Assembly (NCBI GenBank): GCA_045594065.1
Contig: JAZNXU010000026.1
Coordinates: forward strand, 1-33,268
DNA length: 33,268 nt
Direction of reading: 5' to 3'
DNA from: SIG565 sp045594065
GTDB lineage: Bacteria > Bacillota > Clostridia > Oscillospirales > Acutalibacteraceae
The position numbers and the translations under genes are program-made. Positions 15,217 to 24,175 of this stretch are shown here, in pieces (position 1 is the first letter of the stretch; each line of letters opens with the position of its first letter). The notes under the pieces are model-generated. The model searched no databases and had not been told where the DNA came from. It saw nothing but the letters and a program-made list of their open reading frames with translations.

Positions 15217-15957
15217 TTATACCTCTTTTTTCGATGCACTTATATTTTCTAATCTATGTAGCTCTTTTTCATTAAGATTACGCCATTTGCCCTGACCGAG
15301 CATTCCAAGCTTTACGCCCGCAATTTCGGTACGCTTCAAGCGTATAACCTCTAATTTTACAGCCTCACACATTTTGCGAATCTGACGGTTTCTGCCCTCG
15401 TGGATAATAAAGATAAGAACAGTTCTGTCCTCTTTCTTCTCGGCAATGAAAACCTCCGCAGGCAGAGTTTTTGTGCCGTCGATAATAACACCGGTGCAGA
15501 GCTTGTCCAGCTTTTCTGCTGTTACCTCGCCCTTAACCGTCACGCGGTAGGTTTTATTCACATGACTGCTCGGATGAGTAAGACGGTTGGCAAAATCACC
15601 GTCGTTCGTCATTAATAAAAGACCCTCTGAATCCTTATCAAGTCTGCCCACGGGGAAAACCTTTGCGGGAACATCCTTAACCAAATCGGCAACACATTTA
15701 CGGGAAAATTCATCGCTTAATGTTGTAACAAAGCCACGTGGTTTATGCAACATTATGTAAACCTTTTCATTAACTGCCACAACCGTTTTACCCGATACGG
15801 TTATTTTATCTCTCTTGGGGTCAACACTGTCGCCGATGTGTGCAATATGACCGTTGACCTTTACCTTTCCCGCGGCTATTAATTCCTCGGCTTTTCTTCG
15901 CGAAGCCACTCCGCACGCCGATAGATGCTTTTGAAGTCTTACCTTTACAGTTCTCAT
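15217..15957 (-). CDS. pseudouridine synthase, RsuA/RluB family
   Basis: A 246-residue protein that isomerises uridine in ribosomal RNA. An S4 RNA-binding domain covers about residues 5-60 (RLQKHLSACGVASRRKAEELIAAGKVKVNG). The catalytic domain has the family motif GRLDKDSEGLLLMTNDGDFANRLTHPS, in which the first aspartate is catalytic, and RNRQIRKMCEAV. Members with this layout are usually called RluB (23S rRNA), and that is the most likely role; RsuA cannot be excluded. Its ATG overlaps the dacF stop (TAATG) and AGGAGT precedes it. Confidence 0.9.
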   Translation of the reverse strand: MRTVKVRLQKHLSACGVASRRKAEELIAAGKVKVNGHIAHIGDSVDPKRDKITVSGKTVVAVNEKVYIMLHKPRGFVTTLSDEFSRKCVADLVKDVPAKVFPVGRLDKDSEGLLLMTNDGDFANRLTHPSSHVNKTYRVTVKGEVTAEKLDKLCTGVIIDGTKTLPAEVFIAEKKEDRTVLIFIIHEGRNRQIRKMCEAVKLEVIRLKRTEIAGVKLGMLGQGKWRNLNEKELHRLENISASKKEV

Positions 15958-17066
15958 TAAATACTCCTAAATAATAACAAATACATTTTATATAATTTTT
16001 CAAACCAACTAATCCTGACTACCGTTTGTGAGTAATCTTGCTTTGCGGTTATATTTTTGGTTGCAATTAGCCTATTCCCCGAATAAAACTCGGTGTAGCC
16101 CAGCTTTTCCCCCGCGGCAACAGGTGCAGATACAACGCTAGGCAAGAAGACCTTATATGTAATGTCATCCTGAGCGGTGGTACCGACAGTTAGCGGCTCA
16201 TATTCTATTTCAATATATTCCCTATCGCTCGATAATAGGGGGAGTTTATTGCTGCTTTTAGGAAAAATTACGCTCTCATTAATTAAGCCAAAACCATAAC
16301 TGAGCATAGAGATATGGTCTTGCCAATCGTTCCCGTCGTTAAGGGTTACTGCAATAAGAGTAGTATTTCCACGCTTTGCTGCTGATACTAAACACCTGCC
16401 TGACTTTTTAGTAAAGCCTGTTTTAACACCGATTGCGCCATCATACAACTTAAGCAGCTTATTATGATTGCTTAAGGTCACCTGCTGTCCGCTTATAGTA
16501 ACTGTTTTTGTCTTGGCGGCTGCAGCCTCGGCGAACATTTCATTTCTCAGCGCATAGGCGGTGATAATCGCTAAATCGTATGCTGTAGTGTAGTGGCTTT
16601 CGGCGTCAAGTCCTGACGGTGTTACGAAATTGGTGTTATGTAAACCAAGCTCGAGTACCTTATTATTCATTTTAGCTGCAAATTTCTCTACACTGCCCGA
16701 TATTGCTATTGCGGCTGTATTGGCGGCATCATTACCCGACGGCAGAAGTATACCGTAAAGCAAATCGCGATACGACACGGTATCACCGACCTTAAGCCCC
16801 ATTGACGAGCCCTCGACATATACCATTTCCTTAGTAGTAGTAACCATTTTTTCAGGTGTATTTTCTTCTGCGAGCAAAAGTGCTGTCATAATTTTGGTGG
16901 TGCTTGCCATAGACAAGCGCTGTTCGGCATTCTCAGCATAAATAACGCTGAAAGTATCGGCATTTATAACTATTGCAGATTTTGCCGAGGTATCAAGCGC
17001 GGCTGCACTTGCAGAAAACACAGATACCGCTATTAAAAGGCAGAAAAATATTTTTAGAATTTTCAT
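15957..17066 (-). CDS. dacF: D-alanyl-D-alanine carboxypeptidase (penicillin-binding protein 5 type)
   Basis: A 369-residue exported protein that removes the terminal D-alanine of peptidoglycan stem peptides. There is an N-terminal signal peptide (about residues 1-23), then the active-site SxxK (Ser55 to Lys58 in MASTTK), the SGN motif in LLPSGNDAANTAA and the KTG motif in IGVKTGFTKKSG. A beta-rich C-terminal domain and an amphipathic end (WFEKLYKMYLLLF) should anchor it to the outer membrane face. ATG at 17066 follows AGAGGT; a GTG nine bases earlier is inside that spacing. Next to ytfJ, the DacF sporulation paralogue is the likely name, but this is not certain. Confidence 0.88.
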   Translation of the reverse strand: MKILKIFFCLLIAVSVFSASAAALDTSAKSAIVINADTFSVIYAENAEQRLSMASTTKIMTALLLAEENTPEKMVTTTKEMVYVEGSSMGLKVGDTVSYRDLLYGILLPSGNDAANTAAIAISGSVEKFAAKMNNKVLELGLHNTNFVTPSGLDAESHYTTAYDLAIITAYALRNEMFAEAAAAKTKTVTISGQQVTLSNHNKLLKLYDGAIGVKTGFTKKSGRCLVSAAKRGNTTLIAVTLNDGNDWQDHISMLSYGFGLINESVIFPKSSNKLPLLSSDREYIEIEYEPLTVGTTAQDDITYKVFLPSVVSAPVAAGEKLGYTEFYSGNRLIATKNITAKQDYSQTVVRISWFEKLYKMYLLLFRSI

Positions 17067-17113
17067 ATACAGCACACCTCTTTAAAATATTATTAGAGAA
17101 TATGCTGCTGTAT
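17067..17113 (-). promoter_or_regulatory. hairpin leader over the dacF ribosome binding site
   Basis: On the minus strand ATACAGCA (17106-17113) pairs with TGCTGTAT (17067-17074), directly before the dacF ATG, and CTCT pairs with AGAG of the ribosome site inside it (17095-17098 with 17078-17081). The fold would partly cover the dacF start region. Confidence 0.45.
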
Positions 17114-17115
17114 GA

Positions 17116-17484
17116 TTAGTTATTATCTTTCTTAAACAGCTCTTTAACCTTTTCTATAAGCTCGGGTGCCATAGTTATAGCACGTTCAACGCCCGAGGGC
17201 TCGTTATATACGGGAAGCATTTTAACATTTTCACCACTTATAGCAATAAATGCTATAGGTGAAATTGAAACGCCTGCACCGCCGCCGCCACCGAAAAGAC
17301 CGCTATGGTTTTTAGTAGCAAAATCGGAACCACCTGATGCCACACCGAAAGATACCTTTGATACAGGAACTAATGTGATATCTCCTACAATAACGGGTGT
17401 ACCTATAATTGTATCGGCATCAACTACAGCGCGTAGTTTTTCCATTGTTACATCCATAATACCCTTAATGTTACTTTCGCTCAT
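17116..17484 (-). CDS. ytfJ: GerW family sporulation protein YtfJ
   Basis: A 122-residue protein with the family pattern: a helical N-terminus ending in the VDADTIIGTPVIVGDITLVPVSKVSFGVASGG block, then a glycine-rich FGGGGGAGVSISPIAFIAI segment and a basic C-terminus. The Bacillus protein is a sporulation and germination protein. The ribosome site GAGGG suits ATG at 17484; a GTG nine bases earlier would be too close to it. It overlaps the DUF2953 gene by 14 bases, as ytfI and ytfJ do in Bacillus, which supports both assignments. Confidence 0.9.
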   Translation of the reverse strand: MSESNIKGIMDVTMEKLRAVVDADTIIGTPVIVGDITLVPVSKVSFGVASGGSDFATKNHSGLFGGGGGAGVSISPIAFIAISGENVKMLPVYNEPSGVERAITMAPELIEKVKELFKKDNN

Positions 17485-18085
17485 TTGATACACTTCCCTC
17501 TATATTAGTTATTTGAATATATTTTTTAATAATTACCGCTGCGGCGATTATAAGATACAGCGGTGAAATCATAATCACAGTGCTAAAGCTAAAGCTCGTC
17601 TTTTTAGCCTCAAAATCTGCATTTACATCTATTTTTTTCAGTTCTACATTCATAGCGCTTTCCAAAATCTCTAAGAAAGTATAGAGCACTGAACAGACAA
17701 TTCCGTAATTAATGCCGGTGGTTGCGGCATCATCTGATGCAATGATTACATTTAAGCAAAGCTTACGTATTTTTATGTGTTTTAAAATATATTTAAGCTT
17801 AGCAAAAACCGTTTTTAAAAAGTCCAACACTATTTTTAAAAAGGTTGAAAAATCATTTTCACGGTATAGCTTCTTTATTAAATTTTCCTGCTTTTGTTCG
17901 GTCTGCTCAGGTTGAATTTCATTTTTTTGTTCTTCAGGCTTCCCTTTTTTAGGCAGAAGCTTTATACCTGCATAGCTTACTTTATGATCAAACGCTTCCG
18001 AAAAACTGAGCCTCAATTTCAAAGGGATAAGTAGTATTATCAGCAATAGCGCAAGAATTGCGGCTATAATTATCAGCGCCGTCAA
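17471..18085 (-). CDS. DUF2953 family membrane protein (YtfI-like)
   Basis: A 204-residue protein with a hydrophobic N-terminal helix (about residues 4-25), a charged middle rich in Lys, Glu and Gln (about residues 45-70), a conserved ASDDAATTGINYG segment, and a second membrane helix near residues 166-186. DUF2953 proteins sit next to ytfJ and the scp genes in spore-formers, but their role is unknown. TTG at 18085 is the start, after GGGGTGG. Confidence 0.78.
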   Translation of the reverse strand: MTALIIIAAILALLLIILLIPLKLRLSFSEAFDHKVSYAGIKLLPKKGKPEEQKNEIQPEQTEQKQENLIKKLYRENDFSTFLKIVLDFLKTVFAKLKYILKHIKIRKLCLNVIIASDDAATTGINYGIVCSVLYTFLEILESAMNVELKKIDVNADFEAKKTSFSFSTVIMISPLYLIIAAAVIIKKYIQITNIEGSVSNERK

Positions 18086-18123
18086 AATACCACCCCTTTA
18101 AATCTTTTGCTGAAATTTTCCTT

Positions 18124-18693
18124 TTATTCTTCTGTATCTGTTCCCTCAACCGGCATCTGCTCGGCGATATCGGGAGCAACAACGCCCTCAACCTTTGGAA
18201 GCTCGGGCAGATCATCTAAAGAGCTTAAGTTAAAGCAACGCAAGAAGTTCTTAGTTGTTCCGTATAAAAGCGGACGACCCGGTAATTCAAGTCTGCCACG
18301 CTCCTCTACAAGTTCCTTTTCAATAAGTGTAGTAACAACACCTGAGCAATCAACTCCGCGCACCTGCTCAATAAACGATTTTGTGACCGGCTGATTATAC
18401 GCTATAACCGCCAAAACCTCAAATGCTGCTTGAGAAAGCGGAGTTTTGCGTTTAATATCAAAAGCTTTCTTTACATATTCGGCATAGTCCTTTTTAGTGG
18501 AAAGCTGATAGGTGTTATCAAGAGTTAATAATTCAAGTGCAGAATCTTTAAGGCTTTGTGCCAACAAATCGGCAGCCTTTGTTATAACCTCGGGCTCGGC
18601 ATCAAAGGTTTCACACAATCGCCTGATACTTATCGGCTCGCCGCTTGAGAAAATAACCGCAAAAAGCGGATTAATTAAATTTTCGGGTTTCAC
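18124..18693 (-). CDS. scpB: segregation and condensation protein B
   Basis: A 189-residue protein that, with ScpA, forms the non-SMC part of the bacterial condensin. It has two winged-helix domains: an N-terminal one (NPLFAVIFSSGEPISIRRL) and a central one (PLSQAAFEVLAVIAYNQPVTKSFIEQVRGVDCSGVV), both very typical. The C-terminal tail is acidic and proline-rich. The start is GTG at 18693, which overlaps the scpA stop (GTGA), so the two are translationally coupled. Confidence 0.95.
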   Translation of the reverse strand: MKPENLINPLFAVIFSSGEPISIRRLCETFDAEPEVITKAADLLAQSLKDSALELLTLDNTYQLSTKKDYAEYVKKAFDIKRKTPLSQAAFEVLAVIAYNQPVTKSFIEQVRGVDCSGVVTTLIEKELVEERGRLELPGRPLLYGTTKNFLRCFNLSSLDDLPELPKVEGVVAPDIAEQMPVEGTDTEE

Positions 18694-19409
18694 TGTCTTT
18701 CCCTCTCCTTAATCAGTTTAATCTCAGTATTTTCACCGTCACCGTTTACCTCTACACGGTTTGCCTTGCAAAGCTCTAATACCGCCAAAAATGTGGCTAC
18801 AAGTTCGGAACGGCTTTTTGAGCTTCCATATAACGCAGAAAGCTTTTGAGGACCTCTTCTAAAAAGATTTCGCATAACAAACACGATTTTTGTTGATACC
18901 GAAACAATTTTTTTAGCGACAATTTTTACAAAAGCATTTGTAGGCGGCGGGAGCTTACGCTGACCCCTGCCCACAGCCGATATGTATGAATCGAAAATAA
19001 GCTGTTTATCGTGTGTCAGAACATAGGTTTTAGGTAGTTCTACTTCTGACGGACCTTTAATGAATTTATCAAATCCGTCCGACCGCTCGCCCAGCATTGC
19101 GGCAATTTGGCGGCAGACCTGATATTCAATAAGCTGACCTGAAAGCTCGTCCTTTAACTGCTCGTATTCCTCGTGTTTTGGCAAAAGCTTAGCGGTTTTC
19201 ATATAAATAAGGCGAGATGCCATTTCTAAAAACTCGCTCTCAATATCAGGATTTTGTTGTTGCATAAGCTCTACCTGCTCTAAATACTGGTCGATTAGAA
19301 CAGATAGTTGAATATCGTAAATATCAAGTTTATTGCGCGCTATAAGCTGTAAGAGCAAATCGAGAGGTCCCTCAAAATTCTCAAGCCTATAAACATAAGC
19401 TGATTCCAT
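18690..19409 (-). CDS. scpA: segregation and condensation protein A
   Basis: A 239-residue kleisin that bridges SMC heads. The N-terminal motif YRLENFEGPLDLLLQLI and the LEMASRLIYMKTAKLLP segment are diagnostic. The C-terminal winged helix (FLAVLELCKANRV) contacts ScpB. ATG at 19409 follows GGTGA; an upstream in-frame start would add 17 residues that run into the protease gene. Fourteen bases separate it from the site-2 protease gene. Confidence 0.95.
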   Translation of the reverse strand: MESAYVYRLENFEGPLDLLLQLIARNKLDIYDIQLSVLIDQYLEQVELMQQQNPDIESEFLEMASRLIYMKTAKLLPKHEEYEQLKDELSGQLIEYQVCRQIAAMLGERSDGFDKFIKGPSEVELPKTYVLTHDKQLIFDSYISAVGRGQRKLPPPTNAFVKIVAKKIVSVSTKIVFVMRNLFRRGPQKLSALYGSSKSRSELVATFLAVLELCKANRVEVNGDGENTEIKLIKERERQ

Positions 19410-19423
19410 ACTATCACCAAAAA

Positions 19424-20104
19424 TTAAAATATCAATGCAAAGGGTAAGTTGGCAAGCCAACTAATACCGTAATATACATAACCTGCAACCAAGCCCAACG
19501 GTCTTGATAAAATTTCAGTATACAGCAGCAATAAGAGTATTAGAGATATATAGCGTTCATACTGCATTATTTTAAAATAAATGCGGTTGGGTAATACCGC
19601 CCCTAACACCTTAAAGCCGTCAAGCGGTGGCACAGGAATTAAATTGAATACCGCAAGTCCTACATTTATTTGAGCAAAAGATGTTAAAAACAAAAACAGA
19701 AACAATACAATACCAACCGAAAAATTAGCAAAAATAAGCGCAAGTATATTAAGTAATATTAAAGCTATAAGAGCCATTATGAGATTGGCAAATGGACCTG
19801 CAAATGCAGTCTGAGCCATACCCCATTTTGGATTTTTAAAATATCTTGGATTTACACCTACAGGTTTTGCCCAGCCTAACCCGAAAACGAGAATGGCTAT
19901 GGCTCCAAAATAATCTATATGAGCAAAGGGATTAAGTGTTAATCTGCCGGTATATCTAGGCGTTGGGTCACCTAGCTTTGTGGCGGCATAACCGTGAGCA
20001 AACTCGTGCAACGGCAAAGCTAAAAATATAACTACCAAAGCCGAAAATGCGCTTGCTATAAATTCTGTTAAACTTAAATTACCTCTTAGTGCGTCTAATA
20101 GCAA
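19424..20104 (-). CDS. site-2 protease family protein (peptidase M50)
   Basis: A 226-residue integral membrane metalloprotease. HEFAHGYAA holds the HExxH zinc motif, and NLIPVPPLDGFKVL holds the third zinc ligand, on separate membrane helices, with five or six helices in all. Members next to scpA are common in Clostridia and Bacilli. The start is TTG at 20104, seven bases from GGGGTG; an earlier TTG would add five residues inside that site. It heads the operon that runs through scpAB, DUF2953, ytfJ and dacF. Substrates are unknown. Confidence 0.88.
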   Translation of the reverse strand: MLLDALRGNLSLTEFIASAFSALVVIFLALPLHEFAHGYAATKLGDPTPRYTGRLTLNPFAHIDYFGAIAILVFGLGWAKPVGVNPRYFKNPKWGMAQTAFAGPFANLIMALIALILLNILALIFANFSVGIVLFLFLFLTSFAQINVGLAVFNLIPVPPLDGFKVLGAVLPNRIYFKIMQYERYISLILLLLLYTEILSRPLGLVAGYVYYGISWLANLPFALIF

Positions 20105-20131
20105 AATACAACACCCCAATCTAACATATCA

Positions 20132-20160
20132 ATTATATACTAAAATTAATAAAAAAACAA
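20132..20160 (-). promoter_or_regulatory. sigma-A promoter of the site-2 protease/scpAB operon
   Basis: On the minus strand -35 TTGTTT (20155-20160), a 17-base spacer and a perfect -10 TATAAT (20132-20137). It lies directly downstream of the htrA terminator. Confidence 0.75.
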
Positions 20161-20202
20161 GCAAAAAAGTTAAAACCACAAAGCAGAGCCTTGTGGTTTT
20201 AA
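20161..20202 (-). terminator. htrA terminator
   Basis: A 12-bp stem TTAAAACCACAA (20170-20181) with TTGTGGTTTTAA (20191-20202) and a 9-base loop. On the minus strand it is followed by CTTTTTTGC. It starts two bases after the htrA stop. Confidence 0.9.
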
Positions 20203-20204
20203 TA

Positions 20205-21515
20205 TTACTGCGAATTATTTGAGCCTACCTTAAGCGAAGTTGAATAATACCTACCGCTGCGATAGATTTTAACCGCTACGGTATTACCCGGACTGCTATT
20301 GCTGATAGCTTCGGTAAGAACTGTATAATCAGTTATTTCTATAGAATCATACTCAACAATTATATCGCCGCTTCGAATGCCTGATTTTTCAGCAGGTCCG
20401 CCGCCAATTACGCTTTTAACTACAGCGCCTGTAGGATAACCAAGCTGAGTTAATACTTCGGCGGTATAGCGCTCACTGATGGTTATTCCAATATAAGGAT
20501 TGGGATCATTTTCTTTAGCAATTATATTATCGCAGATTTCCTTTACGATATTCGATGGAATAGCAAAGCCCATACCCTCATAAGCGGTAGCTGCTATTTT
20601 AGAGCTGTTAACACCTACAAGCTCACCCTTTGTATTTACGAGCGCGCCACCCGAGTTGCCTGGGTTAATGGCAGCATCGGTCTGAATAAGCTGAACAGAT
20701 GCACCTGTAGAGCTATCAGAAATAACACGGTTAAGTCCGCTGATTATTCCGTAGGTCACCGAGCCCATAAATTGAAGTCCACCCGGACTTCCAACAGCCG
20801 CCACATACTGACCTACTTTAAGCTCAGAGGAGTTTGCAAAGTTAATAGCGCTGAGCCCCGATGCGTTTATTTTAATAACCGCTAAATCGTAAGAAATATT
20901 ATAACCCACAACCGTTGCATCATATCCGGTTTCGGAATTGGTAGAAAGGTAAACCTCTATACCGGAATTTGACGAAGTAAGAGCACTTTCAATTACATGA
21001 TAGTTAGTAATAATATAGCCGTCGGCGGTGTATATAATACCCGAGCCCTCACCTGTAGTTTCGGTGCTACCGCCGAAAAAGCTTGCGGCGGCTTCGGTAG
21101 TGACAATACCAACAACGCTCGGATTTACCTTTTGTGCCACTGCTTCAATTACCGATTCGGTAACACCCGTTATTTCGATAGTAGCCGAAGAGCCGGATGA
21201 TGCTCCGCTGCCGTTGTTTTCGGCAGCATTATTACTCAGTTGGTTAGTATTTGTTTCGTATTTATTTGAAACAAGTAATGTGCTTACCGACGATGCGACA
21301 ACCGCTGCAACAAGAGCCGCCGCTACAGAACAAACCAAAACCGAGGCAAAGCTGAATTTTCTTTTCTCTTTTTTGGGCTTCACAGGCCTATAACCCGATG
21401 TAACGGGTTGAGACTCCTGAGGTGCTGTATAATTTTCTTTTGGCGGAACAAAATGATATTCTGTTTCGGAAAAATCACGCTTTTCTCCAAATTCATTATT
21501 ATTAAAATCGTCCAT
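20205..21515 (-). CDS. htrA: HtrA/DegP-type membrane-anchored serine protease
   Basis: A 436-residue protease for misfolded proteins at the outer membrane face. A basic cytoplasmic N-terminus is followed by a membrane helix (about residues 56-83), a low-complexity Ser/Gly/Asn linker, then a trypsin-like domain with the triad His173 (TNYHVIE), Asp210 (SYDLAVI) and Ser288 (PGNSGGAL). One PDZ domain (about residues 335-430) follows, with IGITISERY and GGGPAEKSGIRSGDIIVEYD. Length and order match the Bacillus HtrA family. The start follows AAAGGAGAG. An 86-base gap separates it from the gene upstream; I see no strong promoter in it, so it may be read from the folD operon or use a weak stress promoter. 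Confidence 0.95.
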   Translation of the reverse strand: MDDFNNNEFGEKRDFSETEYHFVPPKENYTAPQESQPVTSGYRPVKPKKEKRKFSFASVLVCSVAAALVAAVVASSVSTLLVSNKYETNTNQLSNNAAENNGSGASSGSSATIEITGVTESVIEAVAQKVNPSVVGIVTTEAAASFFGGSTETTGEGSGIIYTADGYIITNYHVIESALTSSNSGIEVYLSTNSETGYDATVVGYNISYDLAVIKINASGLSAINFANSSELKVGQYVAAVGSPGGLQFMGSVTYGIISGLNRVISDSSTGASVQLIQTDAAINPGNSGGALVNTKGELVGVNSSKIAATAYEGMGFAIPSNIVKEICDNIIAKENDPNPYIGITISERYTAEVLTQLGYPTGAVVKSVIGGGPAEKSGIRSGDIIVEYDSIEITDYTVLTEAISNSSPGNTVAVKIYRSGRYYSTSLKVGSNNSQ

Positions 21516-21601
21516 ATAAACTCTCCTTTGTGCATTTTACTTATAGTATTTTAAAACACTATTTTTTCGTAAGTTTACACAAATTATTAATAAACCGTTA
21601 A

Positions 21602-22369
21602 TTATTTAAAACGACGGCGTTTGATTTTTACATAGGGCGCAACATCACTTGTGTTACGATTTCGTACGATGTCTGAAATAACCGTGTATATGATATACAC
21701 GATTACAACAGCAAGTGCTACAATTACAACAACTAATATAACATAGGTAGCAATATTCTGCACGCCGTTTAAGGTTATTTTTTCCTTAGCCTTGGAAACG
21801 GTAAAAGTTTGCATTAAGCTCCCCGCATACGCTGCCCCTTCGGGAATACTTTCATCAAATGATAATGTAACGGTATATAAATTTTGATTTTTAACCGTAA
21901 CATACTGTAAATAATAAAACTCTCCCGCTTTATCGTTCCCAAAATTTTCGGTTATTACGAATTTACTGCCGTTTAATACATCTATTTTCTTTAAGGAAGC
22001 TTCCCCAGAAATCAGCTCAGGCAGCAGTCGTTCAATATGCTCGTTATCTAAATAATCAAAATCCTCGGTTTCCTTACTAAAATCGGTTGAAACAACATTG
22101 ACCGCTATCTGACAGCTTTTATTGGGCAGACTCGCAAAAAGCACTATATTATTGTTGTTTATATAGCTTTTAAAGGAAGACTCGGTAAAGCCCATTGATT
22201 TTAAAGTATCAATGTTCTTTCCTGCATTTTTCTCGGTTAAAACAATAAATTCATTCGGTAATGAAAAATCAATGTTATAATCAGCGATTTTTTCAGCAGA
22301 AGCCGAAAAAGTAAAAAGCATTATAAGCACTGAAATTACCGAAATAAAGCTAATTAGCTTTGCTTTCAA
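21602..22369 (-). CDS. unknown signal-peptide protein with C-terminal membrane anchor
   Basis: A 255-residue protein that I do not recognise. An N-terminal signal peptide (about residues 1-25, ending SASAE) is followed by an extracellular region of about 170 residues with alternating strand-like segments (YNIDFSLPNEFIVL, CQIAVNVVSTDF, KFVITENF, LYTVTLSFDE), faintly like the PsbP/Mog1 fold. A single membrane helix lies near residues 208-232, and a basic cytoplasmic tail ends RRRFK. The start is TTG at 22369 after GGGG that overlaps the end of folD. It is the last gene of the ymfF-ymfH-lgt-folD operon. Confidence 0.65.
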   Translation of the reverse strand: MKAKLISFISVISVLIMLFTFSASAEKIADYNIDFSLPNEFIVLTEKNAGKNIDTLKSMGFTESSFKSYINNNNIVLFASLPNKSCQIAVNVVSTDFSKETEDFDYLDNEHIERLLPELISGEASLKKIDVLNGSKFVITENFGNDKAGEFYYLQYVTVKNQNLYTVTLSFDESIPEGAAYAGSLMQTFTVSKAKEKITLNGVQNIATYVILVVVIVALAVVIVYIIYTVISDIVRNRNTSDVAPYVKIKRRRFK

Positions 22370-22374
22370 AACCT

Positions 22375-23226
22375 TTACCCCTTTATCTTGTTTTTTGCTG
22401 CTGTTAAGGTATTTTTCATCAGTACCGCGATAGTCATAGGTCCAACACCGCCCGGTACGGGGGTGATAGCCGATGTCTTATCCTTAACATTTTCAAAATC
22501 AACATCTCCGCACAGCTTGCCGTTTTCATCCCTGTTCATACCGACATCGATAACAACGGCACCCTCTTTGACCATATCTGCAGTTATAAATTTCGCTCTG
22601 CCTATTGCTACCACAAGAATATCGGCAGAAGCGCATATTTCTTTAAGATTTTTGGTTTTAGAATGGCATACCGTTACTGTTGCGTTATTATGCAACAGCA
22701 GCATAGCCATAGGCTTGCCCACTATATTCGACCGACCCACTACAACACAGTTTTTCGATGTAATATCGATATTTTCGTATTTGAGCATCTCAATTACTCC
22801 CGCGGGGGTGCATGGCAGAAAATCATAGTCGCCTATCATAATCTTACCTACATTTTGCGGGTGAAATGCATCAACATCCTTTTCGGGTGAAATGCGGTTG
22901 ATTACTACTTTCTCATCTAAATGGCTCGGCAACGGTAACTGACAAAGAATTCCGTCAACCTCACGGTCATTATTCAGTTTATCAATAAGACTTAAAAGCT
23001 CCTCGTTAGTAGTGCTCTCAGGCAGAGCATATTTAAAGGATTTAATACCCAAAGCCTCGCAAGCCTTTTCCTTGTTTGCAACATAAACCTTAGAAGCCGG
23101 ATTATCACCGACTATAATAACTGCAAGTCCTACACTTACACCCTGACTGCTAAGCTTTGCAACCTCAGCCTTTACACCGTTTTTTATGTAATCGGAAATT
23201 TCTTTTCCGTTAATCAACCTTGTCAT
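22375..23226 (-). CDS. folD: bifunctional methylenetetrahydrofolate dehydrogenase/cyclohydrolase
   Basis: A 283-residue enzyme that interconverts 5,10-methylene-, methenyl- and 10-formyl-tetrahydrofolate for one-carbon metabolism. It has the substrate motif VGDNPASKVYVANKEKACEALG with the catalytic lysine, the DGILCQLPLPSHL signature, and the NAD(P) loop VVVGRSNIVGKPMAMLLL; PVPGGVGPMTIAVLM closes it. ATG at 23226 overlaps the lgt gene by 17 bases, so the two are translationally coupled. Confidence 0.97.
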   Translation of the reverse strand: MTRLINGKEISDYIKNGVKAEVAKLSSQGVSVGLAVIIVGDNPASKVYVANKEKACEALGIKSFKYALPESTTNEELLSLIDKLNNDREVDGILCQLPLPSHLDEKVVINRISPEKDVDAFHPQNVGKIMIGDYDFLPCTPAGVIEMLKYENIDITSKNCVVVGRSNIVGKPMAMLLLHNNATVTVCHSKTKNLKEICASADILVVAIGRAKFITADMVKEGAVVIDVGMNRDENGKLCGDVDFENVKDKTSAITPVPGGVGPMTIAVLMKNTLTAAKNKIKG

Positions 23227-24175
23227 CTGTTAACTCTTCCTCTGCTTCCAAAATAATTTCTTTATTGGCATCTTTTTGGGGTTCCCCCACGGTATCTTCC
23301 GACAGCTCAGCTAAATTAGATGCAGCCTCTTCAGCAAATAAAGGCTGATATTCGCTATCTGCAACCTGAGTTTTTTGCTTTCTTAAGACACAAATCATAG
23401 TGACAATACCTGCAATGCAAAGAACAAAAGAAAGTAAAGAAGATATACGAACCGGTCCGAGCATTAAGCTGTCTGTTCTTATAAGCTCTAAAAAGCCGCG
23501 CTGGAACCCGTACCAAATGCAGTATGCGAGTACAGTTTGACCCTTGAATTTTCGGTGACGGATAACATAATGCAACACGAAAAATCCTAGAATACACCAA
23601 ACCGATTCATATAAAAAGCAGGGATGCACTAAATCTGTACCCATTTTTTGGGCAATAACATTACCTGTCATTCCCCACCATGTGCTGCCTGTTGCGATAC
23701 CGTACGCTTCTTGATTGAAGAAGTTGCCCCAACGGCCTATACCCTGAGCTAAAATAAAGCCAACTGCCGCTAAATCAAACATATCAAGCACATTAAGCTT
23801 TCTAAGCTTGCACATTAAAAATCCGCAAGCAAATGCGCCGATAACTCCGCCATAAATTGCAAGGCCTGCAAAGCCAGAGCCGCCAAAGCCGAAAAATTCT
23901 TTTATACTGTTAATTTTATAATCATCGAAAATAATGTAATACGCTCTCGCGCAAAGAATTGCAACAGGAGTGGTTACGAGAATTACATCGAGCATACGGT
24001 CTATGTCGATATCTAATTTTTTAGCCATAAAATAGCCATAAACAACTGCCGCTAAAAATCCTACTGCAATTATTATACCATACCAGTAAACACTCCAGCC
24101 GCTGCCTATAGGCAAAGTAAAGGCAACGGGATTAATATTAAACCTGATTCCGAAAAGTATTACATAATTTGTCAT
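23210..24175 (-). CDS. lgt: prolipoprotein diacylglyceryl transferase
   Basis: A 321-residue membrane enzyme that transfers diacylglycerol to the lipobox cysteine of prolipoproteins. There are seven or so helices and the family signature GRWGNFFNQE, with YGGVIGA before it and FLYESVWCILGF after it. The C-terminal about 55 residues form an acidic cytoplasmic tail (ending EEELTDDKVD), longer than in many homologues. The ATG overlaps the ymfH stop (TAATG). Confidence 0.95.
   Translation of the reverse strand: MTNYVILFGIRFNINPVAFTLPIGSGWSVYWYGIIIAVGFLAAVVYGYFMAKKLDIDIDRMLDVILVTTPVAILCARAYYIIFDDYKINSIKEFFGFGGSGFAGLAIYGGVIGAFACGFLMCKLRKLNVLDMFDLAAVGFILAQGIGRWGNFFNQEAYGIATGSTWWGMTGNVIAQKMGTDLVHPCFLYESVWCILGFFVLHYVIRHRKFKGQTVLAYCIWYGFQRGFLELIRTDSLMLGPVRISSLLSFVLCIAGIVTMICVLRKQKTQVADSEYQPLFAEEAASNLAELSEDTVGEPQKDANKEIILEAEEELTDDKVD

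Noticed and set aside
21516..21601. Promoter or stress operator for htrA
   Set aside because: A TACTAT box and an ATAGT/ACTAT inverted repeat are present, but no good -35 and no known operator could be found.
22388..22828. 146-residue open frame on the plus strand
   Set aside because: It is antisense to folD, whose motifs are unambiguous, and has no family features.
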